A stretch of 64,000 bases of DNA, from NCBI GenBank assembly GCA_016721905.1, contig JADKHH010000003.1, positions 62,001-126,000 of the forward strand, written 5' to 3'. The position numbers and the translations under genes were made by a program. This stretch comes from Candidatus Opimibacter skivensis (lineage in GTDB: Bacteria > Bacteroidota > Bacteroidia > Chitinophagales > Saprospiraceae). The notes under the pieces are model-generated. The model was not told the origin of the DNA. It searched no databases and was given only the letters and a program-made list of their open reading frames with translations. Below, in pieces: positions 16,475 through 25,313 of this stretch. Numbering within the stretch: position 1 is the stretch's first letter; every line of letters begins with the position of its first letter.

Positions 16475-16496
16475 CAAGGGCTAAATCGCTCCAATT

Positions 16497-16847
16497 ATGG
16501 CACTAACAAAAACCGCAAGACGCAAACGCATTCACATGCGTATCCGCAAAAAAATGGAAGGCAGCAGCACGCGTCCACGTCTTTCTGTATATCGTAGCAA
16601 CAAACAGATTTACTGCCAGTTGATTGATGACAGCAAAGGCACAACCCTGGCTTCCGCTTCTTCTACTGACGAAGCTGTATCCGGCGCTAATAAATCTGAA
16701 TTGGCCAAGAAGGTAGGAGAATTGATAGGCTCAAGGGCTCAATCAATAAATATTTCAGAAGTAGTCTTCGATCGCGGAGGATACCTCTTTCACGGCAGGG
16801 TGAAAGCACTGGCGGAAGGAGCAAGAAGCGCAGGACTCAAATTTTAA
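16497..16847 (+). CDS. rplR: 50S ribosomal protein uL18
   Basis: 116 residues. 5S rRNA-binding protein. RRKRIHMRIRKKMEGSSTRP, LSVYRSNKQIYCQLIDD and FDRGGYLFHGRVKALAEGAR are conserved. 24 bases before rpsE. Confidence 0.97.
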   Translation: MALTKTARRKRIHMRIRKKMEGSSTRPRLSVYRSNKQIYCQLIDDSKGTTLASASSTDEAVSGANKSELAKKVGELIGSRAQSINISEVVFDRGGYLFHGRVKALAEGARSAGLKF

Positions 16848-16871
16848 TCCAAATTTCAACAAGGAGCAATC

Positions 16872-17417
16872 GTGAAAGAAACAACAGGCAGAGTAAAAGC
16901 ATCTGAGACCGAACTCAAGGACAAAATGGTCGCACTCAACCGGGTAGCTAAGGTTACCAAGGGTGGTAGGACATTCTCCTTTGCCGCTATCGTAGTGGTA
17001 GGGGATGGTCAGGGTACTGTAGGTCAGGGATTAGGTAAGGCACGCGACGTTAGCGAAGCTATCGCCAAAGCCATTGATGATGCCAAGAAGAACCTCGTCA
17101 AAGTGCCAATTCACAAGGGAACCATACCGCACATGCAGTTAGGCAAGTACGGAGCAGGTAAAGTGATGATTAAGCCGGCATCAGATGGTACAGGTGTAAT
17201 CGCCGGTGGTGCTATGCGCGCTGTACTGGAAAGTGCAGGTATCCACAATGTATTGGCTAAGTCCATGGGATCATCAAACCCGCACAACGTTGTTAAAGCA
17301 ACGATCAATGCATTGATGCTGCTCAGAAGCCCTCAGACGGTAGCTAAGCAAAGAAAGGTAAGTGTCGAAACAGTATTCGGCCAGCCAGTGAATGAAAATG
17401 TTGAAGTAAACGGATAA
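16872..17417 (+). CDS. rpsE: 30S ribosomal protein uS5
   Basis: 181 residues with a GTG start. uS5 lies at the mRNA entry and affects decoding fidelity. VAKVTKGGRTFSFAAIVVVG, GKYGAGKVMIKPASDGTGVI and the spectinomycin-site region near VTKGGR are wild-type looking. Eleven bases before rpmD. Confidence 0.97.
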   Translation: MKETTGRVKASETELKDKMVALNRVAKVTKGGRTFSFAAIVVVGDGQGTVGQGLGKARDVSEAIAKAIDDAKKNLVKVPIHKGTIPHMQLGKYGAGKVMIKPASDGTGVIAGGAMRAVLESAGIHNVLAKSMGSSNPHNVVKATINALMLLRSPQTVAKQRKVSVETVFGQPVNENVEVNG

Positions 17418-17428
17418 TACACAGAGAA

Positions 17429-17611
17429 ATGTCTAAGATAAAAGTAACACAGATCAAGAGCCAGATCGACAGGCCACAAAGCCAGAAAGATACCATGGTC
17501 GCGCTCGGATTGGGTAAAATAAATAAGTCAAGAATCCATGAATCAAATCCTCAGATTCAAGGCATGATTGACAAGGTAGCACACATGCTCAAAGTTGAAC
17601 ATTTAGGTTAA
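17429..17611 (+). CDS. rpmD: 50S ribosomal protein uL30
   Basis: 60 residues, normal for bacteria. KIKVTQIKSQIDRPQSQKDT and LGLGKINKSRIHESNPQIQG cover the whole fold. Bacteroidota keep this gene, although some phyla lack it. 25 bases before rplO. Confidence 0.95.
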   Translation: MSKIKVTQIKSQIDRPQSQKDTMVALGLGKINKSRIHESNPQIQGMIDKVAHMLKVEHLG

Positions 17612-17636
17612 GATTTAATCGAAGTATATAATACAT

Positions 17637-18083
17637 ATGGATCTCCATAATCTAACTCCTGCAACCGGATCGGTAAAGGAAAACAAAAGAAAAGGACGCG
17701 GACAAGGTTCCGGACGAGGTGGCACATCCACACGTGGCCACAAAGGGGCTAAGTCAAGATCAGGCTACAAGTCAAAGAGAGCGCATGAAGGAGGTCAGAT
17801 GCCTTTGCAAATGCGCCTTCCAAAACGTGGTTTTAAGAATCCTAACCGCGAGGCCTTCACAGCACTCAACCTGGATCAGCTCCAGGCTATGACCGAAAAG
17901 CACAATGTCAGTGAGTGGACGCTTGAAGCACTTCAGGAATACAATTTTATCACACGGACTGACAAAGTTAAGCTCCTCGGAAGAGGTGCGATTAATGCCA
18001 AAGTTAACTTGACTGCGCATGCAGCAAGTGAAGCCGCCCGCAAAGCTGTAGAAGCTGCAGGTGGAAGTATTACTATCGTGTAA
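17637..18083 (+). CDS. rplO: 50S ribosomal protein uL15
   Basis: 148 residues. Late assembly 50S protein. MDLHNLTPATGSVKENKRKG, GQGSGRGGTSTRGHKGAKSR and GGQMPLQMRLPKRGFKN are diagnostic. The C-terminal domain ends in an Ala/Gly-rich helix. It is followed by secY after 18 bases. Confidence 0.97.
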   Translation: MDLHNLTPATGSVKENKRKGRGQGSGRGGTSTRGHKGAKSRSGYKSKRAHEGGQMPLQMRLPKRGFKNPNREAFTALNLDQLQAMTEKHNVSEWTLEALQEYNFITRTDKVKLLGRGAINAKVNLTAHAASEAARKAVEAAGGSITIV

Positions 18084-18101
18084 GAATATCAGGCAAGCCG
18101 A

Positions 18102-19478
18102 ATGAAGAACTTTATCACCACCCTCAAGCATATCTGGAAGATTAAAGAATTACGTAACCGTATTCTTTTTACCCTTTTGATGATTGCCGTTTACCGATTA
18201 GGTTCCCGGATCGTTCTTCCAGGCGTGGTGCCCTCTGTATTGGAAAACTTCAATACCAACAGAAATAGCAATGACCTTTTGGGCCTTATCAACGTGTTTA
18301 CAGGTGGTGCATTTAACAATGCAGCCATCTTTGCATTAGGGATTATGCCATATATCACCGCCAGTATTATTATTCAGTTGCTGGGTTTTGCAGTACCCTA
18401 TTTCCAACGGTTACAGCAAAAGGAAGGTGAATCTGGCCGTAAGAAGATCACCCAGCTGACCAGATTGCTCACTGTAGCTATTACTCTGGTTCAAGGTGGT
18501 GCTTACCTCACCTATATCAAGAGTGTTGGCGCTATTTCTCCCAATATTCCAGTCAGTATTTTCTGGTTTTCCAGCATTATCATACTTTCCACAGGTACCA
18601 TACTTGCTATGTGGCTCGGTGAACGTATCACCGATAAGGGTATTGGCAACGGTATCTCCATGATTATCATGGTCGGTATCATCGCAACACTTCCACAGGC
18701 CCTTATCTTTGAATTTACAGCACAGGTCAACAAAGGAGGACTTTTAACTTTTGTATTTGAACTCGCTGCTTTCTTTGGGGTGACAATGCTCTGTATCCTC
18801 ATTGTACAAGGTGTTCGCCGCATTCCTATACAGTTTGCCAAGCGAATGGTCGGCCGCGGAAATGCCAATATTCCTCAATCAGGAGCACGGGATTATATTC
18901 CGTTGAAGGTAAATGCAGCTGGCGTTATGCCTATCATCTTTGCGCAGGCCATCCTTTTCCTGCCAATGACCATCGCACAGTACTTTATGTCAAGTGATGG
19001 TTCTACTGCCCAAACCGGTGGCTTCCTTCGCTCACTCAATGACCCATTCTCAATGACTACAGCCATGTTTTCGTTTGTACTCGTTGTTGTCTTTACTTAT
19101 ATCTATACCGCACTTATAGTCAATCCGCAACAATACGCGGAATACCTGAAGCGCCAGAATGCCTTTATCCCAGGTATCAAACCAGGGAAGGATACTGCAG
19201 ACTTCATTGACAATATCACTACACGCGTTACTTTACCTGGAGCTTTGTTCCTGGGTCTGATCACTATCCTGCCTAAATTTGCCTTTAATGCAGGGGTTAA
19301 TCAAGGTTTTGCCATTTTCTTTGGTGGTACATCCCTTTTAATCCTCGTTGGAGTTGTACTCGATACACTACAGCAGGTGGAATCTCATCTCCTCATGCGT
19401 AAGTATGATGGTCTTGTAAAATCAGGAAAACTTAAAGGACGTAGCGGTAGCGGAATGCAGATCGGAGCCAATATGTAA
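18102..19478 (+). CDS. secY: Preprotein translocase subunit SecY
   Basis: 458 residues with ten membrane segments. It forms the SecYEG channel for export across, and insertion into, the inner membrane. The plug and pore region LGLINVFTGGAFNNAAIFALG, with GIMPYITASIIIQLL in TM2, RRIPIQFAKRM in the C4 loop and PLKVNAAGVMPIIFA in TM7, are intact; the LKRQNAFIPGIKPGKDT C5 loop that docks SecA is present. Its place inside the spc set is classical. Confidence 0.98.
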   Translation: MKNFITTLKHIWKIKELRNRILFTLLMIAVYRLGSRIVLPGVVPSVLENFNTNRNSNDLLGLINVFTGGAFNNAAIFALGIMPYITASIIIQLLGFAVPYFQRLQQKEGESGRKKITQLTRLLTVAITLVQGGAYLTYIKSVGAISPNIPVSIFWFSSIIILSTGTILAMWLGERITDKGIGNGISMIIMVGIIATLPQALIFEFTAQVNKGGLLTFVFELAAFFGVTMLCILIVQGVRRIPIQFAKRMVGRGNANIPQSGARDYIPLKVNAAGVMPIIFAQAILFLPMTIAQYFMSSDGSTAQTGGFLRSLNDPFSMTTAMFSFVLVVVFTYIYTALIVNPQQYAEYLKRQNAFIPGIKPGKDTADFIDNITTRVTLPGALFLGLITILPKFAFNAGVNQGFAIFFGGTSLLILVGVVLDTLQQVESHLLMRKYDGLVKSGKLKGRSGSGMQIGANM

Positions 19479-19538
19479 TCCTTATGGCATCCAGCAACTT
19501 CTTCTTCTCTTACGATTTTTCATCCTGATCCTCAGTTC

Positions 19539-20375
19539 ATGCCCATAGGATCACGTTTTCAATATAAGACCCCGGAGGAAATAGAAATCATCAGGAAGAA
19601 CTGTCTTCTTGTAAGCGCTACACTCGCCGAGGTCGCTTCCCACATCAAACCAGGTATTACCGGTCTTCGCCTTGATGAAATAGCAGAGGCTTTTATCAGG
19701 GATCACGGAGCTGAACCCGCCTTCAAGGGTTATCCTGGAAGTCTTTCTGATTTCCCGGCTTCCTTATGTATTTCCTTTAATGAAGTCATTGTCCATGGTA
19801 TTCCTGACAAGACGGAAGTGAAGGAAGGAGATGTTGTATCAGTCGACTGCGGAGTCAAGATGAATGGGTATTTCGGTGACGCGGCTTTTACCTTCGCCGT
19901 CGGCCAAATTAGCCCCGAAGTGCTTGACTTATTGGTAACCACTCGTGAATGTCTGGACCTGGCAATACAACAGTCTGTGGCAGGCAATCGGATCGGAGAT
20001 ATTGGTTATGCTGTTCAGCAGCATGCAGAGGTCAACCATCATTATGGGGTGATCAGGGAGATGGTAGGGCACGGGATTGGCAAAAAGTTGCATGAACCCC
20101 CTGAAGTTCCAAACTACGGTAAAAGAGGGAAGGGCCCAATGTTGCATGAAGGATTGACTATTGCCATCGAACCGATGATCAATTTTGGCACCCGTGAAGT
20201 CGTATTAAAGAAGGACGGCTGGACCCTGACAACAAGGGATTTAAAGCCTTCCGCCCACTATGAACACACGATTGCAATTCAAAAGTCAGCAGCAGATGTG
20301 CTTTCTGACCATAAAGTGATCGATCAGGCTATAAAAAATAATGTCAATTTGTCCGAAGTATGGATAAAAAGATAG
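19539..20375 (+). CDS. map: Type I methionine aminopeptidase
   Basis: 278 residues, about 25 longer than E. coli MetAP, mainly at the C-terminus. It removes the initiator Met from nascent proteins using two metal ions. The five ligands are visible: Asp in VVSVDCGVKMNG, Asp in YFGDAAFTFAVG, His in VGHGIGKKLHEPPE, Glu in IAIEPMINFG and Glu in HYEHTIAI. The His of VIVHGIPD is the conserved substrate-binding residue. Lies between secY and infA, as in many Gram-positive and Bacteroidota spc sets. Confidence 0.97.
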   Translation: MPIGSRFQYKTPEEIEIIRKNCLLVSATLAEVASHIKPGITGLRLDEIAEAFIRDHGAEPAFKGYPGSLSDFPASLCISFNEVIVHGIPDKTEVKEGDVVSVDCGVKMNGYFGDAAFTFAVGQISPEVLDLLVTTRECLDLAIQQSVAGNRIGDIGYAVQQHAEVNHHYGVIREMVGHGIGKKLHEPPEVPNYGKRGKGPMLHEGLTIAIEPMINFGTREVVLKKDGWTLTTRDLKPSAHYEHTIAIQKSAADVLSDHKVIDQAIKNNVNLSEVWIKR

Positions 20376-20399
20376 ATATTTGCACTCCAAAATCAAAAA

Positions 20400-20618
20400 A
20401 TGGCAAAACAACAGGTCATCAAACAAGATGGAATTATTGAAGAGGCCCTGTCAAATGCCATGTTCAGAGTACGCTTGGAAAACGATCATATGCTGATCGC
20501 CACGATCTCTGGAAAGATGCGGATGAATTATATAAGGATACTTCCAGGCGATAAAGTTTCTGTCGAAATGTCACCTTATGATTTGTCACGGGGCAGGATA
20601 ACATACAGGTATAAATAA
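20400..20618 (+). CDS. infA: Translation initiation factor IF-1
   Basis: 72 residues, single OB fold that occupies the A site during initiation. KQQVIKQDGIIEEALSNAMF, LENDHMLIATISGKMRMNYI and the ending LSRGRITYRYK match the family closely. 24 bases after map and 31 before rpmJ. Confidence 0.98.
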   Translation: MAKQQVIKQDGIIEEALSNAMFRVRLENDHMLIATISGKMRMNYIRILPGDKVSVEMSPYDLSRGRITYRYK

Positions 20619-20649
20619 TTGACCTTTAGGTCATTAAATATAGAAAAAA

Positions 20650-20766
20650 ATGAAAGTAAGGGCATCTATTAAGAAAAGGTCTGCGGATTGCAAGATCGTG
20701 CGGAGGAAGGGGAGACTCTATATTATCAACAAAAAGAATCCAAAATTCAAACAGCGTCAAGGCTGA
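20650..20766 (+). CDS. rpmJ: 50S ribosomal protein bL36, zinc-depleted type
   Basis: 38 residues, MKVRASIKKRSADCKIVRRK to FKQRQG; easily missed because it is short. Of the four zinc ligands in the C-plus form (CxxC, C, H) only Cys14 remains: the first Cys is Ser, the third is Asn and the His is Phe. This C-minus bL36 is common in Bacteroidota and avoids a zinc requirement. 17 bases before rpsM. Confidence 0.96.
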   Translation: MKVRASIKKRSADCKIVRRKGRLYIINKKNPKFKQRQG

Positions 20767-20783
20767 TTAAAACCAATTCAATT

Positions 20784-21161
20784 ATGGCCAGGATAGCAGG
20801 TATAGATCTTCCAAGGAACAAAAGGGGCATTATCAGTCTTCAGTACATCTATGGTATCGGTGCAACCCGTGCCAAGAATATTCTTGAACAGGCTTCCATC
20901 AGCGAGCAGGTGAAAGTTCAGGACTGGACGGATGATAACGTAATGAATATCTCCCGCATCGTGCAGGAGCAGTTTAAAGTCGAAGGTGAACTCAGGTCAG
21001 AAGTACAACTTCAGATCAAGCGCCTCATGGACATCGCTTGTTACCGTGGTCTTCGCCACCGTAAGGGCCTTCCGGTTCGTGGTCAGCGGACCAAAACCAA
21101 TGCCCGCACCCGTAAAGGAAAGCGCAAGACAGTTGCCAACAAGAAGAAAGTAACGAAATAA
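20784..21161 (+). CDS. rpsM: 30S ribosomal protein uS13
   Basis: 125 residues from the ATG at 20784, which gives the universal N-terminus MARIAGIDLPRNKRGIISLQ. Earlier in-frame starts run through rpmJ and are artefacts. uS13 contacts the P-site tRNA and bridges to the 50S. YRGLRHRKGLPVRGQRTKTN and the basic tail are as expected. Confidence 0.98.
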   Translation: MARIAGIDLPRNKRGIISLQYIYGIGATRAKNILEQASISEQVKVQDWTDDNVMNISRIVQEQFKVEGELRSEVQLQIKRLMDIACYRGLRHRKGLPVRGQRTKTNARTRKGKRKTVANKKKVTK

Positions 21162-21194
21162 TCAGATACTGATTTCATATCTCTATAGAGTATT

Positions 21195-21587
21195 ATGGCT
21201 AAGACAATTAAAAAAGTAGCTAAAAAGCGCAAAGTAAAAGTAGAAGCGGATGGTAAAGCATTCATCCAGGCTACTTTCAACAATATCATTGTGACGGTGA
21301 CAAACCGCGCAGGACATGTTATTTCCTGGGCTTCTGCCGGTAAGGCAGGATTTAAAGGCTCCAAGAAGAACACGCCTTATGCAGCACAGGTTGCAGCTTC
21401 AAGCGCGGCTCAGGAAGCATATGATGCCGGTATGAGATCAGCCGAAGTGTTTGTGAAAGGACCAGGTTCCGGACGTGAAGCAGCTATCAGGGCTATTGAT
21501 GCCGTTGGTGTCCGCGTTTCTAAAATCCAGGATTTGACTCCGGTTCCACACAACGGATGCCGTCCACCAAAAAGAAGAAGAGTCTGA
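21195..21587 (+). CDS. rpsK: 30S ribosomal protein uS11
   Basis: 130 residues. Platform protein of the 30S subunit. FIQATFNNIIVTVTNRAGHV, SSAAQEAYDAGMRSAEVFVK and TPVPHNGCRPPKRRRV (with the Asn that becomes isoaspartate in many bacteria) are intact. The first 17 residues form a basic N-terminal extension. Confidence 0.98.
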   Translation: MAKTIKKVAKKRKVKVEADGKAFIQATFNNIIVTVTNRAGHVISWASAGKAGFKGSKKNTPYAAQVAASSAAQEAYDAGMRSAEVFVKGPGSGREAAIRAIDAVGVRVSKIQDLTPVPHNGCRPPKRRRV

Positions 21588-21639
21588 TATGCCATGTATA
21601 TGGCTGAAGTAGTTTTAATTCCATCTATTCGAAATAATT

Positions 21640-22251
21640 ATGGCAAGATATACCGGACCAACCACCAAAAAAGCCAGAGCCTTAGGCGAAATGATTTTTG
21701 GTTTCGACAAGAGCTTCGAGCGTAAGAAATACCGCCCGGGCCAACATGGCAACTCTAAACGTCGCCGTCAAAAATCAGAATACGCCCTTCAGTTGCTTGA
21801 AAAGCAAAAAGCAAAGTATACCTACGGTGTACTCGAGCGCCAGTTCCGTAACATTTTTGAAAAGGCAACTTCAAAGAGTGGTGTTACCGGTACAGTACTC
21901 CTCCAGTTACTCGAATCACGTCTTGACAATACCGTATTCCGACTCGGCGTAGCAAGGACTCGTAGATCTGCCCGCCAGTTGGTGTCTCACAAACACATCC
22001 TCGTCAATGGTGATCTGACATACGTTCCTTCTTACCAACTGAAACCAGGTGATGTAGTAACTGTCAGGACCAAGTCCCAGCATATCGAATTGATTACAGA
22101 TAATATTGCAGCTAAACCAGATGTAAGGAAGTTCCCTTGGTTAGAGTGGAACCCGGATCGCATGGAAGGTAAGTTTTTAGCCTATCCTGAGCGTGATGAT
22201 ATCCCGGAGAAAATCAACGAGCAGCTGATCGTCGAGTTATATTCCAAGTAA
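21640..22251 (+). CDS. rpsD: 30S ribosomal protein uS4
   Basis: 203 residues. Primary 16S rRNA binder and a fidelity protein. ARYTGPTTKKARALGEMIFG, RPGQHGNSKRRRQKSEYALQ, the S4-domain stretch LESRLDNTVFRLGVARTRRS and VNGDLTYVPSYQLKPGD are conserved. No CxxC zinc motif is present at the N-terminus (zinc-free form). In E. coli uS4 represses the alpha operon; a long hairpin stands right after this gene. Confidence 0.98.
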   Translation: MARYTGPTTKKARALGEMIFGFDKSFERKKYRPGQHGNSKRRRQKSEYALQLLEKQKAKYTYGVLERQFRNIFEKATSKSGVTGTVLLQLLESRLDNTVFRLGVARTRRSARQLVSHKHILVNGDLTYVPSYQLKPGDVVTVRTKSQHIELITDNIAAKPDVRKFPWLEWNPDRMEGKFLAYPERDDIPEKINEQLIVELYSK

Positions 22252-22262
22252 AAACAACTGTG

Positions 22263-22298
22263 CGATGGTTATACCTTTTCATAAAGGTGTAACCATCG
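22263..22298 (+). promoter_or_regulatory. 16-bp hairpin in the rpsD-rpoA gap
   Basis: CGATGGTTATACCTTT (22263-22278) pairs with AAAGGTGTAACCATCG (22283-22298) over 16 positions with one T-G pair; the loop is TCAT. It begins 12 bases after the rpsD stop and ends 36 before rpoA. The downstream bases are not a T-run, so it is not a standard terminator. Processing site, attenuator or uS4 target are possible. Confidence 0.65.
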
Positions 22299-22334
22299 TT
22301 CGCGATTATATTATTTCATTTAGAAATTACCTTT

Positions 22335-23333
22335 ATGAGCATCCTGAATTTTCAAAAGCCGGATAAAATATTACTCCAGAAAGCTACTGACTTTCATGGC
22401 CAGTTCGAGTTTAAACCACTCGAGCCAGGATTTGGTCAAACCATTGGAAATTCACTTCGCCGGATTTTGCTCTCTTCCCTCGAAGGGTATGCTATTTCTG
22501 CAATCCGCATTGCCGGTGTTGATCATGAATTCTCCTCTATCCCCGGTGTTGTGGAAGATGTAGTGGATATCATTCTCAACATCAAGCAGATTCGCCTCAA
22601 GAGTGCTGTTAAAGGAGATAAAGCAACAGAACACCAGATCTATATCACCATCAGCGGACAGGATGAATTCAGGGCCAAGGATATTGAGTCAAGGACCAAT
22701 ATGTTTAAAGTCATGAATCCTGAGTTGCTCATCTGCAAGATGGAGCCTTCTGTCAATCTCGAATTGGAGATGACCATCACCAAAGGAAGAGGATATGTTC
22801 CGGCAGAAGAAAACATGCCCGAGAATGCACCTATCGGAGTAATTCCGGTAGATGCTATTTATACGCCGTTGAAGAAAGTTTCTTACCACGTATCAAATAC
22901 ACGTGTTGGTCAACGTACGGACTATGAGAAACTGAGTATTGAAGTAGAAACGGACGGCACGATCCATCCGGAAGAAGCCATCAAGGAAGCAAGCCGTATC
23001 ATGATTCAGCACCTGATGCTGATCACTGATGAGCACATCACTTTCGATGATAAGGTAGGGAAGGAAGATGGTATCGTCAATGAGCATATCCTCAGCATGC
23101 GTAAGCTCCTGAAGACATCGCTCGAGGATCTTGATCTTTCTGTACGTGCATACAACTGCCTCAAGGCTGCCAAAATCAATTCACTGGCTGAGTTGGTGAA
23201 GTTTGACACACACGAGCTTTTGAAATTCAGAAACTTCGGTAAGAAATCCCTGGTAGAAATTGAAGAACTTCTCCAGATCAAGGGCCTTACATTTGGTATG
23301 GACCTGTCGAAGTATAAGCTGGACGAAGAATAA
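22335..23333 (+). CDS. rpoA: RNA polymerase alpha subunit
   Basis: 332 residues. The N-terminal domain (LEPGFGQTIGNSLRRILLSS) dimerises and assembles beta and beta-prime. RGYVPAEENMPENAPIGVIP and VSYHVSNTRVGQRTDYEKLS are the conserved NTD parts. The C-terminal domain from about residue 260 (SVRAYNCLKAAKINSLAELV, FGKKSLVEIEELLQ) binds UP elements and regulators. Length is normal. Confidence 0.98.
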   Translation: MSILNFQKPDKILLQKATDFHGQFEFKPLEPGFGQTIGNSLRRILLSSLEGYAISAIRIAGVDHEFSSIPGVVEDVVDIILNIKQIRLKSAVKGDKATEHQIYITISGQDEFRAKDIESRTNMFKVMNPELLICKMEPSVNLELEMTITKGRGYVPAEENMPENAPIGVIPVDAIYTPLKKVSYHVSNTRVGQRTDYEKLSIEVETDGTIHPEEAIKEASRIMIQHLMLITDEHITFDDKVGKEDGIVNEHILSMRKLLKTSLEDLDLSVRAYNCLKAAKINSLAELVKFDTHELLKFRNFGKKSLVEIEELLQIKGLTFGMDLSKYKLDEE

Positions 23334-23424
23334 AACAATCATCCATCAAAAACAATTGCAGTAACCTTAGGCTTTTGCCGGGTGCTGCGGAGTCCATAAA
23401 TCGTTAACCAATTTTTTTTAGGTC

Positions 23425-23937
23425 ATGAGACACGGAAAAACAATAAACCACCTTAGCCGGAAAGCAGGCCACAGAGCTGCTTTGATGATGAACCTGAGCC
23501 TCGCGCTCATTCAGCACAAAAGGATATTTACCACAGTGGCAAAAGCCAAAGCGCTGAAGAAGCATATTGAGCCTTTGATCACAAAGTCCAAAAGCAACAC
23601 TACACACAATAGAAGGGTTGTTTTCTCATATCTCAGCAACAAGGAGGCCGTGACTGAATTGTTCTCTACCGTAGCAGCCGCAGTGGCTACACGTCCTGGA
23701 GGCTACACTCGCGTTATCCGCACAGGTTTCCGTAAAGGTGACGGCGCGGAAATGGCTATGATTGAATTGGTCGATTTCAATGAGATCTACACAAATACCA
23801 AGAAACGCAGAAGCGAAAAATCAGTAGGCAGCGAAACCAAGACCCGCCGTACCAGAAGGGGAAAGGGTAAGGCAGTGGCTGCGGCTACCGCACCAGCTGC
23901 TACTAACACTGCAGTTGACGCATCTGAGGAAGAATAG
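23425..23937 (+). CDS. rplQ: 50S ribosomal protein bL17 with C-terminal extension
   Basis: 170 residues; the core (MRHGKTINHLSRKAGHRAAL to YTRVIRTGFRKGDGAEMAMI) takes about 115-120. The rest is a low-complexity tail, first basic (TKTRRTRRGKGK) then Ala-rich and acidic (DASEEE). Extended bL17 tails are seen across Bacteroidota. It is the last gene of the ribosomal series and is followed by a terminator. Confidence 0.97.
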   Translation: MRHGKTINHLSRKAGHRAALMMNLSLALIQHKRIFTTVAKAKALKKHIEPLITKSKSNTTHNRRVVFSYLSNKEAVTELFSTVAAAVATRPGGYTRVIRTGFRKGDGAEMAMIELVDFNEIYTNTKKRRSEKSVGSETKTRRTRRGKGKAVAAATAPAATNTAVDASEEE

Positions 23938-23960
23938 CAAATTATCAATCCAGATATATA

Positions 23961-23994
23961 GGAGGCCGGACAATAGTTCCGGCCTTCTTTGTTT
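23961..23994 (+). terminator. Intrinsic terminator after rplQ
   Basis: GGCCGGA (23964-23970) pairs with TCCGGCC (23978-23984) around CAATAGT and is followed by TTCTTTGTTT. It lies 24 bases after rplQ and separates the ribosomal series from carA. Confidence 0.85.
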
Positions 23995-24107
23995 CGCACA
24001 GAGACTTTCAATAATTTGCAGAACTGGCCAGGTAGCTGCATCCTGACATCAACACTCGTTCGGTTTGAAGCTTCCAATTCAGGTACGGAAGCCAATCAAT
24101 GCGATGA

Positions 24108-24141
24108 TTTGCGACCGATTACATTTTTTCCTATATATTTG
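24108..24141 (+). promoter_or_regulatory. Bacteroidota promoter for carA
   Basis: TTTG at 24108-24111 and TATATTTG at 24134-24141, 22 bases apart, fit the -33 TTTG / -7 TAnnTTTG pattern with correct spacing. The leader to the carA ATG is about 20-25 bases. One of the best-matching promoters in the window. Confidence 0.8.
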
Positions 24142-24167
24142 ACCCCCTGAATGTAAGTGTTAAACAC

Positions 24168-25280
24168 ATGCCATCTGATTCAGCGGCCCAAAAAGCCATC
24201 CTCCTCTTAGAAGACGGAACATATTTCGAAGGTAAAGCCGCAGGCTATCCAGGTACAGCGACCGGTGAAATTTGCTTTAATACCGGCATGACTGGTTATC
24301 AGGAAATTTTTACTGACCCGTCCTATGCCGGGCAGATCCTGGTGACAACACATGTCCACATAGGTAACTATGGGATTAAGGATATCGAGGTTGAAAGCGG
24401 TCATATCCAGATCAATGCTTTGGTATGTAAAACCTTCATGGATGAATACAGCCGTGCCATGGCTGACAAATCTATTCAGGCCTATTTCGAGGAGCAGCAG
24501 AAGCTTTGCATCTATGGAGTCGATACACGCGCGATCGTGCGCCACATCCGAAGCAAAGGGGCAATGAACGCTATTATCAGCAGCGAGGTCACCGATCTAA
24601 ATGAATTGAGAAAATTGCTTGATGCAGTGCCTTCTATGGAAGGTCTTGAACTGAGCTCGAGCGTCACCACCGAACAGCCATACGTGGTTGGGAAAAGTGA
24701 TGCGCCCGTTCGTGTTTCCGCAATCGATTATGGGATTAAGACCAACATTCTGAGATGTCTTACTGAAAGAGGATGCATAGTTAAAGTATTCCCGGCAACG
24801 GCCACTTATGAAGAAATCATGGCCTTCCAACCTCATGGGGTGTTTCTGTCAAATGGACCTGGTGATCCAGCTGCAATGGGGTATACCCATGGTGTGATTA
24901 AGAAGGTTGTTGATTCAGGAATGCCATTGTTTGGTATTTGCCTGGGGCACCAACTCCTTGCGCTCTCCCAGGGCATTTCTACCTACAAAATGCATCACGG
25001 ACACAGAGGAATCAATCATCCTGTGCTAAATGTATTGACAGGCAGATCAGAAATTACCAGCCAGAACCATGGCTTCGGCGTTTCTCCTGAAGCCATGACA
25101 AAGCAAAAGGATATCATTGAAGTGACACATGTGAATCTCAATGATCAGACTGTTGAAGGCCTGAGAGTCATAGGTAAACCGGCTTTCTCCGTTCAATATC
25201 ATCCCGAATCCTCCCCAGGCCCACATGATTCAAGATATCTGTTCGATGAGTTTATTCAATCGATGTCTTCCACAAATTAA
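24168..25280 (+). CDS. carA: Carbamoyl-phosphate synthase small subunit
   Basis: 370 residues. It hydrolyses glutamine and passes ammonia to the large subunit, feeding pyrimidine and arginine synthesis. The N-terminal CPSase domain shows LEDGTYFEGKAAG and GEICFNTGMTGYQEIFTDPS. The class I glutamine amidotransferase domain has the nucleophile Cys258 in FGICLGHQLLALS, NHGFGV, and the His-Glu pair in QYHPESSPGPHDS. carB is not adjacent, so the two subunits are encoded apart. Confidence 0.97.
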   Translation: MPSDSAAQKAILLLEDGTYFEGKAAGYPGTATGEICFNTGMTGYQEIFTDPSYAGQILVTTHVHIGNYGIKDIEVESGHIQINALVCKTFMDEYSRAMADKSIQAYFEEQQKLCIYGVDTRAIVRHIRSKGAMNAIISSEVTDLNELRKLLDAVPSMEGLELSSSVTTEQPYVVGKSDAPVRVSAIDYGIKTNILRCLTERGCIVKVFPATATYEEIMAFQPHGVFLSNGPGDPAAMGYTHGVIKKVVDSGMPLFGICLGHQLLALSQGISTYKMHHGHRGINHPVLNVLTGRSEITSQNHGFGVSPEAMTKQKDIIEVTHVNLNDQTVEGLRVIGKPAFSVQYHPESSPGPHDSRYLFDEFIQSMSSTN

Positions 25281-25310
25281 CAACTCTCAATTCACAACTC
25301 ACAATTCACA
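25281..25310 (+). repeat. AC/TC-rich short tandem repeat in the carA-eno gap
   Basis: The whole 33-base gap consists of near-repeats of CAACTCTCA, TTCACAACTCA and CAATTCACA. It resembles the repeat at 4334-4360 and, like it, directly follows a gene end. Confidence 0.55.
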
Positions 25311-25313
25311 TTA

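Noticed and set aside
20688..20783. Longer start for rpsM
   Set aside because: The extension runs through rpmJ in another frame; the conserved N-terminus starts at 20784.
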